Assembly (NCBI GenBank): GCA_903882805.1
Contig: CAIRYK010000070.1
Span: 1-64,000 of the forward strand
DNA: 64,000 nucleotides
Origin: an uncultured Bacteroidota bacterium
GTDB taxonomy: Bacteria > Bacteroidota > Bacteroidia > Chitinophagales > Chitinophagaceae
Direction: 5' to 3'
The first letter of the stretch is position 1, and each line of letters opens with the position of its first letter. Positions 55,747 through 64,000 of the stretch are shown here, in pieces. Made by a program: the position numbers and the translations under genes. A model generated the notes under the pieces. That model made no database searches. It worked only from the letters and a program-made list of their open reading frames with translations, and was not told where the DNA came from.

Positions 55747-56214
55747 CTATTTTTTTTGGTCTGCTTTGTCCTTACTCCTTGCGAAATTCCAGGCTAAACC
55801 CAATCTTGAACGAAGATTACCTCCAGACCATGCTTTATTTACATAAGGCGACAATTCTAAAACTAATTGTATATTTCTTGCCTTAGCAAACGGTTTTATC
55901 CTTGTACCCAAATCAGCGAAAAATCCATTTGTAAATGGAGTTTCGTTGTAGGCAAAGGTGGGGTCAAAGTTTACACCGGCTCCCACATAGTAATTGGCTA
56001 TTTCACCGCGCCTAAAGTTCACTTTCGGCGAAAACTCCATACTCAGATTGGTATATGCTGTATTCGTCTCCAGTTTGCAATCTGCCCAAACCAAAAATTC
56101 GGTATTCGACGCTACCGACAAAGTAGACTGTAAAGGGAAATAACTAACGGCAACCTGCGCGCTTACCGAATGCGCAACCATAAACAGCGCAATAATGATG
56201 AGGTTATTTTTCAT
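55747..56214 (-). CDS. Small secreted outer-membrane-barrel-like protein
   Basis: I do not recognise a family. From ATG 56214 the 155-residue protein has a signal peptide (MKNNLIIIALFMVAHSVSA) and alternating strands typical of an outer-membrane barrel, ending WNFARSKDKADQKK. Its start overlaps the GH10 stop codon in an ATGA (56211-56214), so translation is coupled to the xylanase. The pairing suggests surface display or export help, but nothing in the sequence proves it. Confidence 0.6.
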   Translation of the reverse strand: MKNNLIIIALFMVAHSVSAQVAVSYFPLQSTLSVASNTEFLVWADCKLETNTAYTNLSMEFSPKVNFRRGEIANYYVGAGVNFDPTFAYNETPFTNGFFADLGTRIKPFAKARNIQLVLELSPYVNKAWSGGNLRSRLGLAWNFARSKDKADQKK

Positions 56215-57278
56215 AATAACGATTTTATTGCACAATATACTGGTTTAGGTATATAGTTGCTATCATAAAGCAAAGGGAAATCTTCTCGATTGAAATAATA
56301 AGGAATCCAGGAATCTTTATCGCTTATTCCCCATATGGTAATACCATACTGTAGCCTACTTGGTAATTGTTTATAATTCACAACAATCTTTGTCATCAAT
56401 TCTGCTTGTAGCTGAAATAGTGCAGCTGTTTTATCTATCGGGCGCCCTCGAGGATTTATCGAAATGTCCAACTCCGAAATATGTACTTTGTATCCAGCCT
56501 TTGCAACTTCTTCTATAGCCTTCACTATTTCGCCGGAGCCCGGTGAATAAATGTTTACATGCATTTGAAGTCCTATACCGTCTATCACAGCGCCGCGCAG
56601 GCGTATGTTATTCAGTAATGTCAATACTGCCCTTCGTTTCGCTGGGTTTGATTCCAAATCGAAATCGTTATAAAAAAGTAATGCATTCGGATCGGCTTCG
56701 TGGGCATATCTGAATGCTCGCTCTATATAGCCGTCACCCAGTTTCCGCCTCCAGATACTGTTTCTCAATGTGCCATCGCGGTCAAATGCCTCATTAACAA
56801 CATCCCACCCGGCCACCTTGCCTCTAAAATGCGCTACTATTGTCTGAATATGGTTCTTGAACATTTGCTCCCATTCAGATGTGCTGCCAGAAAAACTCAA
56901 AATCCATTCCGGTAATTGTTCATGCCAAATTAGTGTGTGCCCGTGCAGGCGTTTATGGTTTGTTACGCAATAATCTGCGAGTTTGTCGGCCTCCTCCCAA
57001 TAATATGCATTAGGCTCAGGATGAAGATAGAACGGCTTAAAAATATTCTCGGCAGTAAAGCTATTGAACTGTTGCGATGCTATCCGGTGGCATTGAGAAT
57101 CTGTATACAATAGATCAGGATTTATGGCAACGCCTATCGGGTATCCTGCATTATGGTACAGTCCATCTGTATCCGTGCAAGTATAATGACGACTCTTGGC
57201 ACAACCAAACAAACAACATATTACCAGCAATATTATTGCAAACAAATGCCAACGACAAAATAGTTTATACCAACGCAT
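56211..57278 (-). CDS. GH10 endo-1,4-beta-xylanase lipoprotein
   Basis: This 355-residue enzyme hydrolyses xylan backbones. The N-terminal lipobox CLFGC puts the lipid on Cys26. Family blocks are HGHTLIWHEQLPEW, the acid/base Glu163 in WDVVNEAFDRDG, FYNDFDLES, and the nucleophile Glu269 in HISELDIS. A Trp near the end (TIWGISDKDSW) closes the active site. It is translationally coupled to a small barrel protein. No other xylan genes are nearby. Confidence 0.94.
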   Translation of the reverse strand: MRWYKLFCRWHLFAIILLVICCLFGCAKSRHYTCTDTDGLYHNAGYPIGVAINPDLLYTDSQCHRIASQQFNSFTAENIFKPFYLHPEPNAYYWEEADKLADYCVTNHKRLHGHTLIWHEQLPEWILSFSGSTSEWEQMFKNHIQTIVAHFRGKVAGWDVVNEAFDRDGTLRNSIWRRKLGDGYIERAFRYAHEADPNALLFYNDFDLESNPAKRRAVLTLLNNIRLRGAVIDGIGLQMHVNIYSPGSGEIVKAIEEVAKAGYKVHISELDISINPRGRPIDKTAALFQLQAELMTKIVVNYKQLPSRLQYGITIWGISDKDSWIPYYFNREDFPLLYDSNYIPKPVYCAIKSLL

Positions 57279-57599
57279 ACAAAAGTGGATTTGCTAATCC
57301 CTAAAGACAAACAGGTTAAAGTTAACGACAATAGACTTTATACAAACCCAAACAGATAACTTCAACAACCACTCGTTTTGAAAAATCATAAACATTTTTT
57401 TGAATAAGGACAAATGCACAGAATAAAGGCGAACACAAACCCTATAAAACAAAAGCTAAAACCTTGAGTTAAAACACATTTTTATTGTAATCACTAAAAA
57501 ACACAACTTTATACTGTTGAAAACCAATAAATCAAATACTACCCCTTGTGCAACAGCAAATTGTTTAAGGGGGGTATATGATTTTACCAATCAAACGAT

Positions 57600-57607
57600 T
57601 ATATTTG
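57600..57607 (+). promoter_or_regulatory. -7 element of hppA
   Basis: TATATTTG matches TAnnTTTG 33 nt before the hppA ATG. No TTG is found at the usual distance, so this is half a promoter. Confidence 0.4.
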
Positions 57608-57640
57608 CACACTTCTATTTTTTAACAATATATCTTGTTT

Positions 57641-59857
57641 ATGACGCAACTTTTTTACCTCGTACCGGCTTTTGGTATACTTGCTTTGTTGTACACTTTC
57701 ATAAAAAGCTCCTGGGTTAGTAAGCAGGAGGCGGGCAACGACCGCATGAAAGAAATTTCTACTTACATTGCCGAGGGCGCAATGGCATTTTTGAAGGCCG
57801 AGTATAAGGTGCTGGGCTACTTTGTGGTAATAGCAGCTATTTTGCTGGCGGTAATGGGTCAAAGCAATCCACAGTCGAGCTGGATGATTGCTATTGCATT
57901 CGTAATAGGCGCTTTCTTCAGCGCATTAGCAGGATTTATAGGTATGCGCATAGCCACTAAGGCCAATGTACGTACAGCGCATGCTGCCCGCACCAGTCTT
58001 AGTAAGGCGCTCGCTGTTTCGTTTGGCGGCGGTAGCGTTATGGGCCTAGGCGTTGCTGGTTTGGCGGTGTTAGGTCTTGGCGGGTTATTCATCATCCTCA
58101 AAATGTACTTTGCACCAAACAGCGCAGTTGATAGCGCAGAAATGGAGCGTACCATCGAGGTGCTTACTGGTTTTTCTTTGGGCGCTGAGAGTATCGCATT
58201 GTTCGCGCGCGTTGGCGGAGGTATCTACACTAAGGCTGCCGACGTAGGCGCTGACCTCGTAGGTAAAGTAGAAGCCGGTATTCCGGAAGATGACCCAAGA
58301 AACCCTGCAACTATTGCCGACAACGTAGGCGACAACGTGGGTGACGTAGCTGGTATGGGCGCAGATTTGTTTGGCTCTTATGTGGCTACCGTTCTTGCTA
58401 CGATGGTTCTTGGCCGCGAAACAAGCTCAGCCGACCAGTTTAATGGCTATGCGCCAATCCTGTTGCCAATGCTTATAGCTGGTATCGGTATTGTATTATC
58501 TATTGTAGGCACTTTGTTCGTACGCGTTAGCGATGCTGCCGGCACTGGCACAGCCGCTGTACAGAAAGCGCTTAACATGGGCAACTGGGGATCTATTGTA
58601 CTTACAGGCGTTGTTTCTTATTTTCTGGTGAACTATTTATTGCCAGATACCATGACGCTTCGCGGTATTCCATTCACCAAAAATGGCGTATTCATAGCTA
58701 TTGTTGTAGGTCTTGCAGTAGGAACATTGATGAGTATCATCACTGAGTATTATACCGCTATGGGAAAACGCCCGGTAATGAGCATCATTCGTCAGTCATC
58801 TACAGGTCATGCTACAAACATCATCGGCGGTTTGGCTATAGGTATGGAGTCTACATTTTTGCCAATCATCGTTTTGGCAGCGGGCATTTTTGCAGCGCAC
58901 CATTTTGCTGGTCTTTATGGCGTGGCTATTGCAGCAGCAGGTATGATGGCAACAACTGCGATGCAGTTGGCTATCGATGCCTTTGGCCCGATTGCCGATA
59001 ATGCAGGTGGTATTGCAGAAATGAGTGAATTGCCTAAAGAAGTACGCGAAAAAACTGATATTCTGGATGCTGTAGGTAATACAACTGCCGCTACTGGTAA
59101 AGGCTTCGCTATCGCTTCAGCAGCGCTCACTTCACTGGCGCTGTTTGCAGCTTATGTGGGCGTGGTGCAGAAAAACAATTGCAACCTCGACGACGCTATC
59201 AACATATATAGCGCCGACGTATTGGCTGGTCTGTTCATTGGCGCTATGATTCCTTTCATATTCTCTTCTTTGGCTATTCGCGCAGTAGGCGAAGCTGCCA
59301 TGAGCATGGTGGAAGAAGTTCGTCGCCAGTTCCGCACTATACCAGGCATAATGGAAGGTACAGGCAAACCAGAATACGACAAATGTGTTGCGATATCTAC
59401 ACAGGCTTCTTTGCGTAAAATGATGTTGCCTGGCGCTATTACTATCCTGTCGCCATTGATTATTGGTTTTGTATTGGGCCCTGAAGTATTGGGCGGCTTC
59501 CTTGCCGGAGCTACAGTTAGCGGCGTGTTGATGGGAATGTTCCAGAACAATGCCGGCGGCGCATGGGATAACGCTAAAAAATCGTTTGAAAAAGGCGTAG
59601 AAATAAACGGACAGATATACTACAAAAAATCAGAACCACACAAAGCGTCTGTGACCGGCGATACTGTGGGCGATCCATTCAAGGATACATCTGGTCCTTC
59701 TATGAACATCCTGATCAAATTGATGTCAATCGTTGCGCTGGTTATCGCCCCAACCATTGCCAACTTACACCCAAGGGTTTCTAAATTTGCTAAACCAGCT
59801 ACTACTGAAGTAAAGGTATCGGTAGCGCCTGCAGCAAAAACACCAGCTACTATTTAA
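57641..59857 (+). CDS. hppA: Membrane-bound K+-dependent pyrophosphatase
   Basis: This 738-residue ion pump hydrolyses cytoplasmic pyrophosphate to move H+ or Na+. It has about 16 membrane segments and the substrate site [23 protein letters not shown] followed by [19 protein letters not shown]. The Ala-containing [10 protein letters not shown] indicates the K+-dependent class. ATG 57641 is preferred to a TTG two codons upstream. H+ versus Na+ specificity cannot be read confidently. Followed by a strong terminator. Confidence 0.95.
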   Translation: MTQLFYLVPAFGILALLYTFIKSSWVSKQEAGNDRMKEISTYIAEGAMAFLKAEYKVLGYFVVIAAILLAVMGQSNPQSSWMIAIAFVIGAFFSALAGFIGMRIATKANVRTAHAARTSLSKALAVSFGGGSVMGLGVAGLAVLGLGGLFIILKMYFAPNSAVDSAEMERTIEVLTGFSLGAESIALFARVGGGIYTKAADVGADLVGKVEAGIPEDDPRNPATIADNVGDNVGDVAGMGADLFGSYVATVLATMVLGRETSSADQFNGYAPILLPMLIAGIGIVLSIVGTLFVRVSDAAGTGTAAVQKALNMGNWGSIVLTGVVSYFLVNYLLPDTMTLRGIPFTKNGVFIAIVVGLAVGTLMSIITEYYTAMGKRPVMSIIRQSSTGHATNIIGGLAIGMESTFLPIIVLAAGIFAAHHFAGLYGVAIAAAGMMATTAMQLAIDAFGPIADNAGGIAEMSELPKEVREKTDILDAVGNTTAATGKGFAIASAALTSLALFAAYVGVVQKNNCNLDDAINIYSADVLAGLFIGAMIPFIFSSLAIRAVGEAAMSMVEEVRRQFRTIPGIMEGTGKPEYDKCVAISTQASLRKMMLPGAITILSPLIIGFVLGPEVLGGFLAGATVSGVLMGMFQNNAGGAWDNAKKSFEKGVEINGQIYYKKSEPHKASVTGDTVGDPFKDTSGPSMNILIKLMSIVALVIAPTIANLHPRVSKFAKPATTEVKVSVAPAAKTPATI

Positions 59858-59880
59858 TTTCTATTGAACATAATTCAGAA

Positions 59881-59910
59881 AAAGCCCCGAACGCAACTGT
59901 TCGGGGCTTT
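59881..59910 (+). terminator. Terminator after hppA
   Basis: AAAGCCCCGAAC pairs perfectly with GTTCGGGGCTTT around GCAACT, followed by a T tract. Confidence 0.95.
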
Positions 59911-59981
59911 TTTTATGCCGTATAAAATAAAGCATTGGCTATGGCGTTAAAATAAATACACCTGTATATACAAACCAACAA

Positions 59982-60296
59982 ATGCTCCGTAAACCATTTT
60001 CTTTTAAAGGTCGTATCGGTCAATCGGAATACGCTTTTTCGATGATGCTCTATTTTGCCTACTGTTTTCTGCTGAGCAAAATTGGATATTTGAGCGATGG
60101 ACCGGTTGCGGGTATGGTACTATTGCTGGGTTTTGCTATTGCAGTTTGGTTTTTGGTTGCTCAAGGTGCGAAGCGCAGCCACGATATTGGTAATAGCGGT
60201 TGGTACACATTTATACCGCTATATTTATTCTACTTTTTGTTCAAAGATGGCGATTCGGGCAACAACGCCTATGGCGCAAATCCTCGTGGCAAATAA
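59982..60296 (+). CDS. DUF805 membrane protein
   Basis: This 104-residue protein has the DUF805 pattern: FSFKGRIGQSEYAFS, two to three hydrophobic helices, AKRSHDIGNSGWYTFIPLY and a soluble tail with GDSGNNAYGANP. Inner-membrane, function unknown. Convergent with the CLC gene. Confidence 0.88.
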   Translation: MLRKPFSFKGRIGQSEYAFSMMLYFAYCFLLSKIGYLSDGPVAGMVLLLGFAIAVWFLVAQGAKRSHDIGNSGWYTFIPLYLFYFLFKDGDSGNNAYGANPRGK

Positions 60297-60324
60297 AAAC
60301 ATGTGATCAAACTGGGCTTCCTTT

Positions 60325-61584
60325 TTAGTGCGTAGCCATATGTTTTTTGTATATACTGTGCTTGCCGCTACACCAGTAAGCTACAAAACAGGCTACCACG
60401 AAATAAATAAAGTGAATAGGCCCAAATAACTCGAGGCCCATAATGGAACAAGCAAGCGGCGTATTGGCAGCCCCGGCAAACACTGCAATGAAACCAATAC
60501 CAGCCAGTAGGTCGATAGGCGCCCCAAGTGCAGCGGCAATGGATGCGCCCAATGTGGCGCCAATAAAAAACAAGGGCGTTACCTCGCCGCCCTTAAATCC
60601 ACTGCCAATAGTAATTGCCGTAAACACGAGCTTCAGCGCCCACGACCATCGCCCTACTCCGCCGGGATGAAAAGCATTGACGATAGATATTCCACCCGGA
60701 CTGGTAACACCTAACCCCAAATAATCGGCGGTATGAAGCGCCAAAGTGAGCGCAACAATAATAACTCCGCCAACCAAAGGCATCAACCAAAGGCGATTAC
60801 TGAACACTTTATTACCAGCCGCTTTTATAGTATGTGTGAGGTGTATGAACAAATAGGCTGCAACGCCAGACGCTGCTCCAGCCAATAATACAACGCTAAA
60901 TTCGCTGAAACTGCATGGCAAACCCACCCCCGCAAATAAATGCTGCGGTAAATAGGCTATATGATAGGCAGTGTGCCTTATACCCCAGGCAGCACATACC
61001 TCGTCTCCCGCAAAGCTAGCAATGAGGCAGGGCAAAAAAGCGCGGTAGCGGATATTGCCAAAGCTGATAACTTCGAGCGCAAAAATTGTTCCGGTAAGCG
61101 GCGTACCGAACACCGCGCCGAATCCGGCTGCTACACCCGCCATCAGCAATATACGTAATGCATCGGCAGGGAGCGCAAACCAGCGACCTAATAAAGCGGC
61201 CATACTGCCGCCTATCTGTACTGCGGTACCCTCGCGCCCCGCCGACCCGCCAAACAAATGCGTAATAATAGTAGTAACCAATACAAGCGGCGCCATGCGT
61301 GGAGGCACACCGGAGCCGGGGCTATGTATTTCGTCGATAATAAGCGCATTGCCCGCCTCGGCTGTCTTCCCCCACAACTTGTACAAAAAATGGATAGCAA
61401 TACCCGACAATGGTAGCAGATACAATAACCACAGATGCTGCCAACGAATGTTAGTAACCAGATCGAGCAACCATAAAAACAACGCCACCAAAGACCCTGA
61501 AAGCGCCGACACAGGTAACGTACAGGCACAAACCAACAATATTTGGCGGTAACTTAATCCAGATTTGTTTTTAGAATAATACAT
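60325..61584 (-). CDS. CLC-F-type fluoride/proton antiporter
   Basis: This 419-residue CLC-family protein expels fluoride. The ion-path motifs are of the CLC-F kind. GNALIIDEIH (78-87) matches the GNNLII-type segment, GREGTAVQIGG carries the gating Glu118, and GGEVTPLFFIGATLG stands near the C-terminus. True chloride-type proteins usually have GREGP and GGxFxP. Ten or more helices are visible; there is no CBS domain. The start is ATG 61584. The leader carries a fluoride riboswitch, which supports fluoride as substrate independently of the motifs. Product class is strong; transport was not tested. Confidence 0.9.
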   Translation of the reverse strand: MYYSKNKSGLSYRQILLVCACTLPVSALSGSLVALFLWLLDLVTNIRWQHLWLLYLLPLSGIAIHFLYKLWGKTAEAGNALIIDEIHSPGSGVPPRMAPLVLVTTIITHLFGGSAGREGTAVQIGGSMAALLGRWFALPADALRILLMAGVAAGFGAVFGTPLTGTIFALEVISFGNIRYRAFLPCLIASFAGDEVCAAWGIRHTAYHIAYLPQHLFAGVGLPCSFSEFSVVLLAGAASGVAAYLFIHLTHTIKAAGNKVFSNRLWLMPLVGGVIIVALTLALHTADYLGLGVTSPGGISIVNAFHPGGVGRWSWALKLVFTAITIGSGFKGGEVTPLFFIGATLGASIAAALGAPIDLLAGIGFIAVFAGAANTPLACSIMGLELFGPIHFIYFVVACFVAYWCSGKHSIYKKHMATH

Positions 61585-61587
61585 ATA

Positions 61588-61631
61588 CCTACAAATTAGT
61601 ACTGCCCAATGCTATGGACGAAATCTGTAGG
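61588..61631 (-). promoter_or_regulatory. Expression-platform helix of the fluoride riboswitch
   Basis: CCUACAGAUU (61631-61622) can pair with AAUUUGUAGG (61597-61588) over 10 bp with one G-U. The first arm includes the 3' end of the aptamer; the second lies 3 nt before the ATG. Without fluoride this helix could hide the start region. Confidence 0.55.
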
Positions 61632-61680
61632 CGCCATTAGCTGTTTAGCAGCGGTTGTATTCAGGAAGACACCATTTCCT
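61625..61680 (-). ncRNA. Fluoride (crcB) riboswitch aptamer
   Basis: On the minus strand the leader reads AGGAAAUGGUGUCUUCCU, then GAAUACAACC, then GCUGCUAAACAGC, then UAAUGGCGCCUACAG. P1 is AGGAA/UUCCU. The loop GGUGUC pairs with GGCGCC as the pseudoknot (two G-U). P3 is GCUG/CAGC. This is the arrangement of the Thermotoga petrophila aptamer, including AACC before P3 and UAC after the pseudoknot. One conserved position (UGAU) reads UAAU here. It lies 40 nt before the CLC-F start codon. Confidence 0.9.
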
Positions 61681-61785
61681 GTTTGTTGGGTAAAAATAAG
61701 TTATTGTTTGATAAGCTTAGTAATTATGTAAGCGCTTTTGCTGATCGTCCTTACTGAATATTAAGTGAATAGCGAAAAAACCTAT

Positions 61786-62226
61786 TTAGCTTTCAGCCAT
61801 CTTTTTAAGCTCCTGCAGTCCTAATACGAAAGATTTATTCATAAAATCTACATATTCATCAACGGTATCTACTTTCACTTCGAGGGTCGTTCCAGTTTCG
61901 GTTTCTATCAATTCATAACCCTCTAATGCATTACTCCATTGTTTAGTTTTTTCATCAATGGGCTGTTCTTCAAAATTATTCAACTCGCCCAAATGCCTAA
62001 ATATCAGCAGCTTGTTTTCTATTATTTTATCTACAACACTGTACATTCCGCTTCCGTTAGGCGACAGAAAATGCACCTTGCTTCCTTCCGAAAAACGCTC
62101 TATTGTATAGTAGCTTCCTGCACAAAAAGCGTTTGTCCACTTTTTATAATTTTCACTATCCCAAAGGCTGTTCCACACTTTTGCTGGCGTAGCATTAATT
62201 TGAATGACGAATACTAAAGTTTGCAT
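61786..62226 (-). CDS. SRPBCC (AHSA1-like) domain protein
   Basis: This 146-residue START/SRPBCC protein has the helix-grip pattern: INATPAKVWNSLWDSENYKKWTNAFC, a central sheet, and a long C-terminal helix MNKSFVLGLQELKKM. Family members bind hydrophobic ligands or assist Hsp90; no catalytic motif is visible. Its start is adjacent to the DUF4199 stop, so the two genes form one transcript. Confidence 0.85.
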   Translation of the reverse strand: MQTLVFVIQINATPAKVWNSLWDSENYKKWTNAFCAGSYYTIERFSEGSKVHFLSPNGSGMYSVVDKIIENKLLIFRHLGELNNFEEQPIDEKTKQWSNALEGYELIETETGTTLEVKVDTVDEYVDFMNKSFVLGLQELKKMAES

Positions 62227-62718
62227 TTACAGGTTTGTTTTTTTTGTTCTTATAAATATCATTGCAATAGCAACTGTTACAATGCCCATACCTAAAGCGC
62301 CTATAGCGCCTTGAATAGCATAGTTTTTGTAATTAAAATTGGCGGCGGCGGCTTCTGTTGTTTTGTAATAACCTAACTCCACCGAACGCTTAATAACATT
62401 AGGAAAATACTCCGGAGTTATCACATAAGAGGTAATCCATTGCGTTAAAGGACTCAGCATGGCAATGAATACTGACAATATAATTCCAGAAACCAAACCT
62501 TGCATGTAGGTGATTTGCCCGTTGTACCCATTCTTCTTTTTGTCTTTAAGCGCCAAAACCATTACCCAAATTGCGGGTATTGCGAATATGTTGGTTAAAT
62601 AAAGCTGGTAATCAATATACTTGCCGTGAAGACCGCAGAGCTTTTCTAAAACCATCCAAAGCAATCCCATTATCGAGAAAATGACTGCCCATTTGACTTC
62701 TGTTTTTATGCTTGACAT
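62227..62718 (-). CDS. DUF4199 membrane protein
   Basis: This 163-residue inner-membrane protein matches DUF4199 with four helices: WAVIFSIMGLLWMVLEKL, LTNIFAIPAIWVMVLAL, YMQGLVSGIILSVFIAMLSP and AIGALGMGIVTVAIAMIFI. A good ribosome-binding site AAAGGAG precedes the ATG, unusual in this window. It is divergent from a TetR gene 175 bp away, which may control it. Confidence 0.82.
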   Translation of the reverse strand: MSSIKTEVKWAVIFSIMGLLWMVLEKLCGLHGKYIDYQLYLTNIFAIPAIWVMVLALKDKKKNGYNGQITYMQGLVSGIILSVFIAMLSPLTQWITSYVITPEYFPNVIKRSVELGYYKTTEAAAANFNYKNYAIQGAIGALGMGIVTVAIAMIFIRTKKTNL

Positions 62719-62863
62719 AAGAATCTCCTTTCAAACGTGAATTTGGATTTTAAATGTAACTATAGCAAATATATAAAATCAAGTTGGTTGTTTTCCCTAC
62801 AGCAATAAATTTCAAAATTGCTTTTTTGGTGGGCATAAGAAAATTATTAGAAAAAATTTCTTT

Positions 62864-62880
62864 ACTGAATAAATATTCCA
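62864..62880. promoter_or_regulatory. TetR operator A (upstream of second TetR)
   Basis: ACTGAATAAATATTCCA contains the palindrome GAATA-AA-TATTC. The identical 17-mer recurs at 63482 before the SDR gene. It touches the -7 element at 62882. Confidence 0.8.
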
Positions 62881-62881
62881 T

Positions 62882-62889
62882 TAAATTTG
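62882..62889 (+). promoter_or_regulatory. -7 element giving a near-leaderless TetR mRNA
   Basis: TAAATTTG matches TAnnTTTG and ends 4 nt before the ATG at 62894, so the transcript would begin at or within a few nucleotides of the start codon. No TTG is seen at -33. Confidence 0.55.
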
Positions 62890-62893
62890 CACT

Positions 62894-63466
62894 ATGAAAT
62901 TGAAAGACCCGGAAAAAGTTGAACTCATCTTTGCAGCTACCCTCCGACTGGTAAGAGATAATAATCTTACCGCTCTGAATATGGCTGCCATAGGTAAGGA
63001 AGCTAAACTGGGCATGGGCACCATATACGGGTATTTTAAGAGTAAAGATGAACTGATCAATTCGTTGTTTAAAAAACTGAAGGGGAAAAACCTTGACCGT
63101 ATTTATGCCGGATTATCGCCCGATGCACCTTTCAAGGTAAATATGAAAAAACTGGTTGATAATTACATCGACAACAGGGTAAGGTACTTTTCTGAGCACT
63201 ATTTTGTAGAACAATGCGCTAATTCGCACTTTCTTGATGAAGAAGCGCGCGCTATTAACCAAAACTCCTACACAAGACTTTTTGAATTGCTGAACAGAGG
63301 GAAGAACGAACTATTGGTAAAGGATATAGATAATGCGTTACTGGCTGCGCACATGGTGGGCAGCGCCAACGAATTGGTGAACATTTGCATAGCAGCGCAC
63401 AGGCCATTGACGCGCGATTTTCTGGATCAGGCTTTTTTACTTTGCTGGGACGCCATAAAACGATAA
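62894..63466 (+). CDS. TetR/AcrR-family repressor
   Basis: This 190-residue regulator has a TetR DNA-binding domain (residues 1-55): LTALNMAAIGKEAKLGMGTIYGYFKSKDELI. The ligand domain is unassigned. The gene reads toward the SDR gene, 51 bp apart, and identical 17-bp operators precede both. It probably represses itself and the SDR, and perhaps divergent DUF4199-SRPBCC. Confidence 0.92.
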   Translation: MKLKDPEKVELIFAATLRLVRDNNLTALNMAAIGKEAKLGMGTIYGYFKSKDELINSLFKKLKGKNLDRIYAGLSPDAPFKVNMKKLVDNYIDNRVRYFSEHYFVEQCANSHFLDEEARAINQNSYTRLFELLNRGKNELLVKDIDNALLAAHMVGSANELVNICIAAHRPLTRDFLDQAFLLCWDAIKR

Positions 63467-63481
63467 TTTTTTTGAACACAA

Positions 63482-63498
63482 ACTGAATAAATATTCCA
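63482..63498. promoter_or_regulatory. TetR operator B (upstream of SDR)
   Basis: Exact copy of the 17-mer at 62864. It lies 20 bp before the SDR start and 15 bp after the TetR stop. Confidence 0.8.
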
Positions 63499-63517
63499 CA
63501 ATAACAAAAAAACGGTA

Positions 63518-64000
63518 ATGAAAACAGTAGTAATAACAGGAGCATCGAGCGGTATAGGCAAGGCAGCAGCACAGGTATTTGCAAAAGCAGGATGGAATGT
63601 AGCAGCCACCATGCGCAATCCGGCAAAAGAGACCGAACTACAACAACTGAAGAATGTGCGACTTTACAGCCTCGATGTTACTGATGTCGCTAGCATAGGC
63701 GCGGCGTTACAGGCTGTGCAACGCGACTACGGACGGATAGATGTGGTAGTAAATAATGCAGGTTATGGCGTCGACGGCGTGTTTGAAGCAATGACCGATG
63801 AGGTGATAGAAAAACAGTTTGACACCAATGTTTTCGGGTTAATGCGTGTAACTCGAGAAGCCATAAAAATAATGCGCGCTCAAAAGGGAGGAACCATCAT
63901 TCAGATTGCTTCGATGGGCGGCAGATTAACCTTTCCTTTGTTCAGCATATACCATGGCACTAAGTGGGCGGTAGAGGGATTCACAGAATCACTACAATAT
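63518..64000 (+). CDS. Short-chain dehydrogenase/reductase, cut by window end
   Basis: The first 161 residues of an SDR are present. The N-terminal cofactor motif is TGASSGIGKAAAQVFAKAG, then DVTD, NNAGYG and the active-site Ser-Met near IASMGG with YHGTK (Tyr-x-x-x-Lys). It belongs to the retinol-dehydrogenase/ketoreductase-like classical branch. Start ATG 63518; it runs off the window. Controlled by the adjacent TetR through operator B. Confidence 0.93.
   Translation, partial: MKTVVITGASSGIGKAAAQVFAKAGWNVAATMRNPAKETELQQLKNVRLYSLDVTDVASIGAALQAVQRDYGRIDVVVNNAGYGVDGVFEAMTDEVIEKQFDTNVFGLMRVTREAIKIMRAQKGGTIIQIASMGGRLTFPLFSIYHGTKWAVEGFTESLQY

Noticed and set aside
1-64000. CRISPR array, insertion sequence, prophage or toxin-antitoxin locus
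   Set aside because: No direct-repeat/spacer pattern, transposase, integrase, phage structural gene or typical antitoxin was seen.

Overview
The window is a stretch of a Bacteroidota chromosome, most like the Chitinophagaceae or a close relative. The evidence is the gldKLMN/porD gliding and type IX secretion genes, secreted proteins ending in T9SS sorting domains, TonB-dependent receptors with carboxypeptidase-like N-terminal domains, DUF4296/DUF4199 proteins, and promoters of the TTG-N19..23-TAnnTTTG kind instead of sigma70 type. The lineage assignment is inference from gene content; no rRNA or tRNA gene is present.

Layout. 1-3.5 kb: terminator, a solo LuxR-type HTH protein, a signal-less papain-like protease, and recG on the minus strand. 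4-12 kb: a giant T9SS-exported SGNH-esterase-like protein with eleven Ig-like repeats, meaB, an O-antigen ligase-like protein, a Lon-substrate-domain protein and a secreted protein. 12-17 kb: a metal cluster of mntH and a TonB-dependent receptor on the minus strand, with a divergent MntR/DtxR-type repressor and one DtxR-like box between them. 17-23 kb: coaBC-porD-DUF4296, a second TonB receptor, and a secreted protein. 23-29 kb: the gldKLMN operon followed by an outer-membrane barrel. 29.5-41 kb: pfkA, a SurA-like PPIase, nnrDE, a T9SS-exported M14 carboxypeptidase, an AlkB-like dioxygenase, a beta-lactamase-fold hydrolase, a RecQ-like helicase, and a small protein resembling DNA polymerase III psi. 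41-51 kb: ilvE, hflX, a TetR-controlled yceI/FrnE/yceI/FMN-reductase group, accD, smpB, a saccharopine reductase-like enzyme and a thioesterase. 50.8-57.3 kb: a GH92 mannosidase, an mlaEFD-type lipid transporter, a small barrel and a GH10 xylanase. 57.6-64 kb: hppA, DUF805, a CLC-F-type fluoride antiporter behind a fluoride riboswitch, DUF4199/SRPBCC, and a TetR next to an SDR gene cut by the window end.

Most genes are ordinary housekeeping or envelope genes. The strongest non-obvious signals are regulatory: (1) a crcB-type fluoride riboswitch with a readable alternative helix upstream of the CLC-F gene; (2) a TTAGG-N4-CCTAA box between mntR and a TonB receptor-mntH operon, implying metal-responsive outer- plus inner-membrane manganese import; (3) two separate TetR systems, each with the same palindrome repeated upstream of the regulator and of its likely target, and each abutting a Bacteroidota -7 element. 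RecG has a conserved N-terminus lying upstream of any canonical start codon. I found no CRISPR array, insertion sequence, prophage or canonical defence island.
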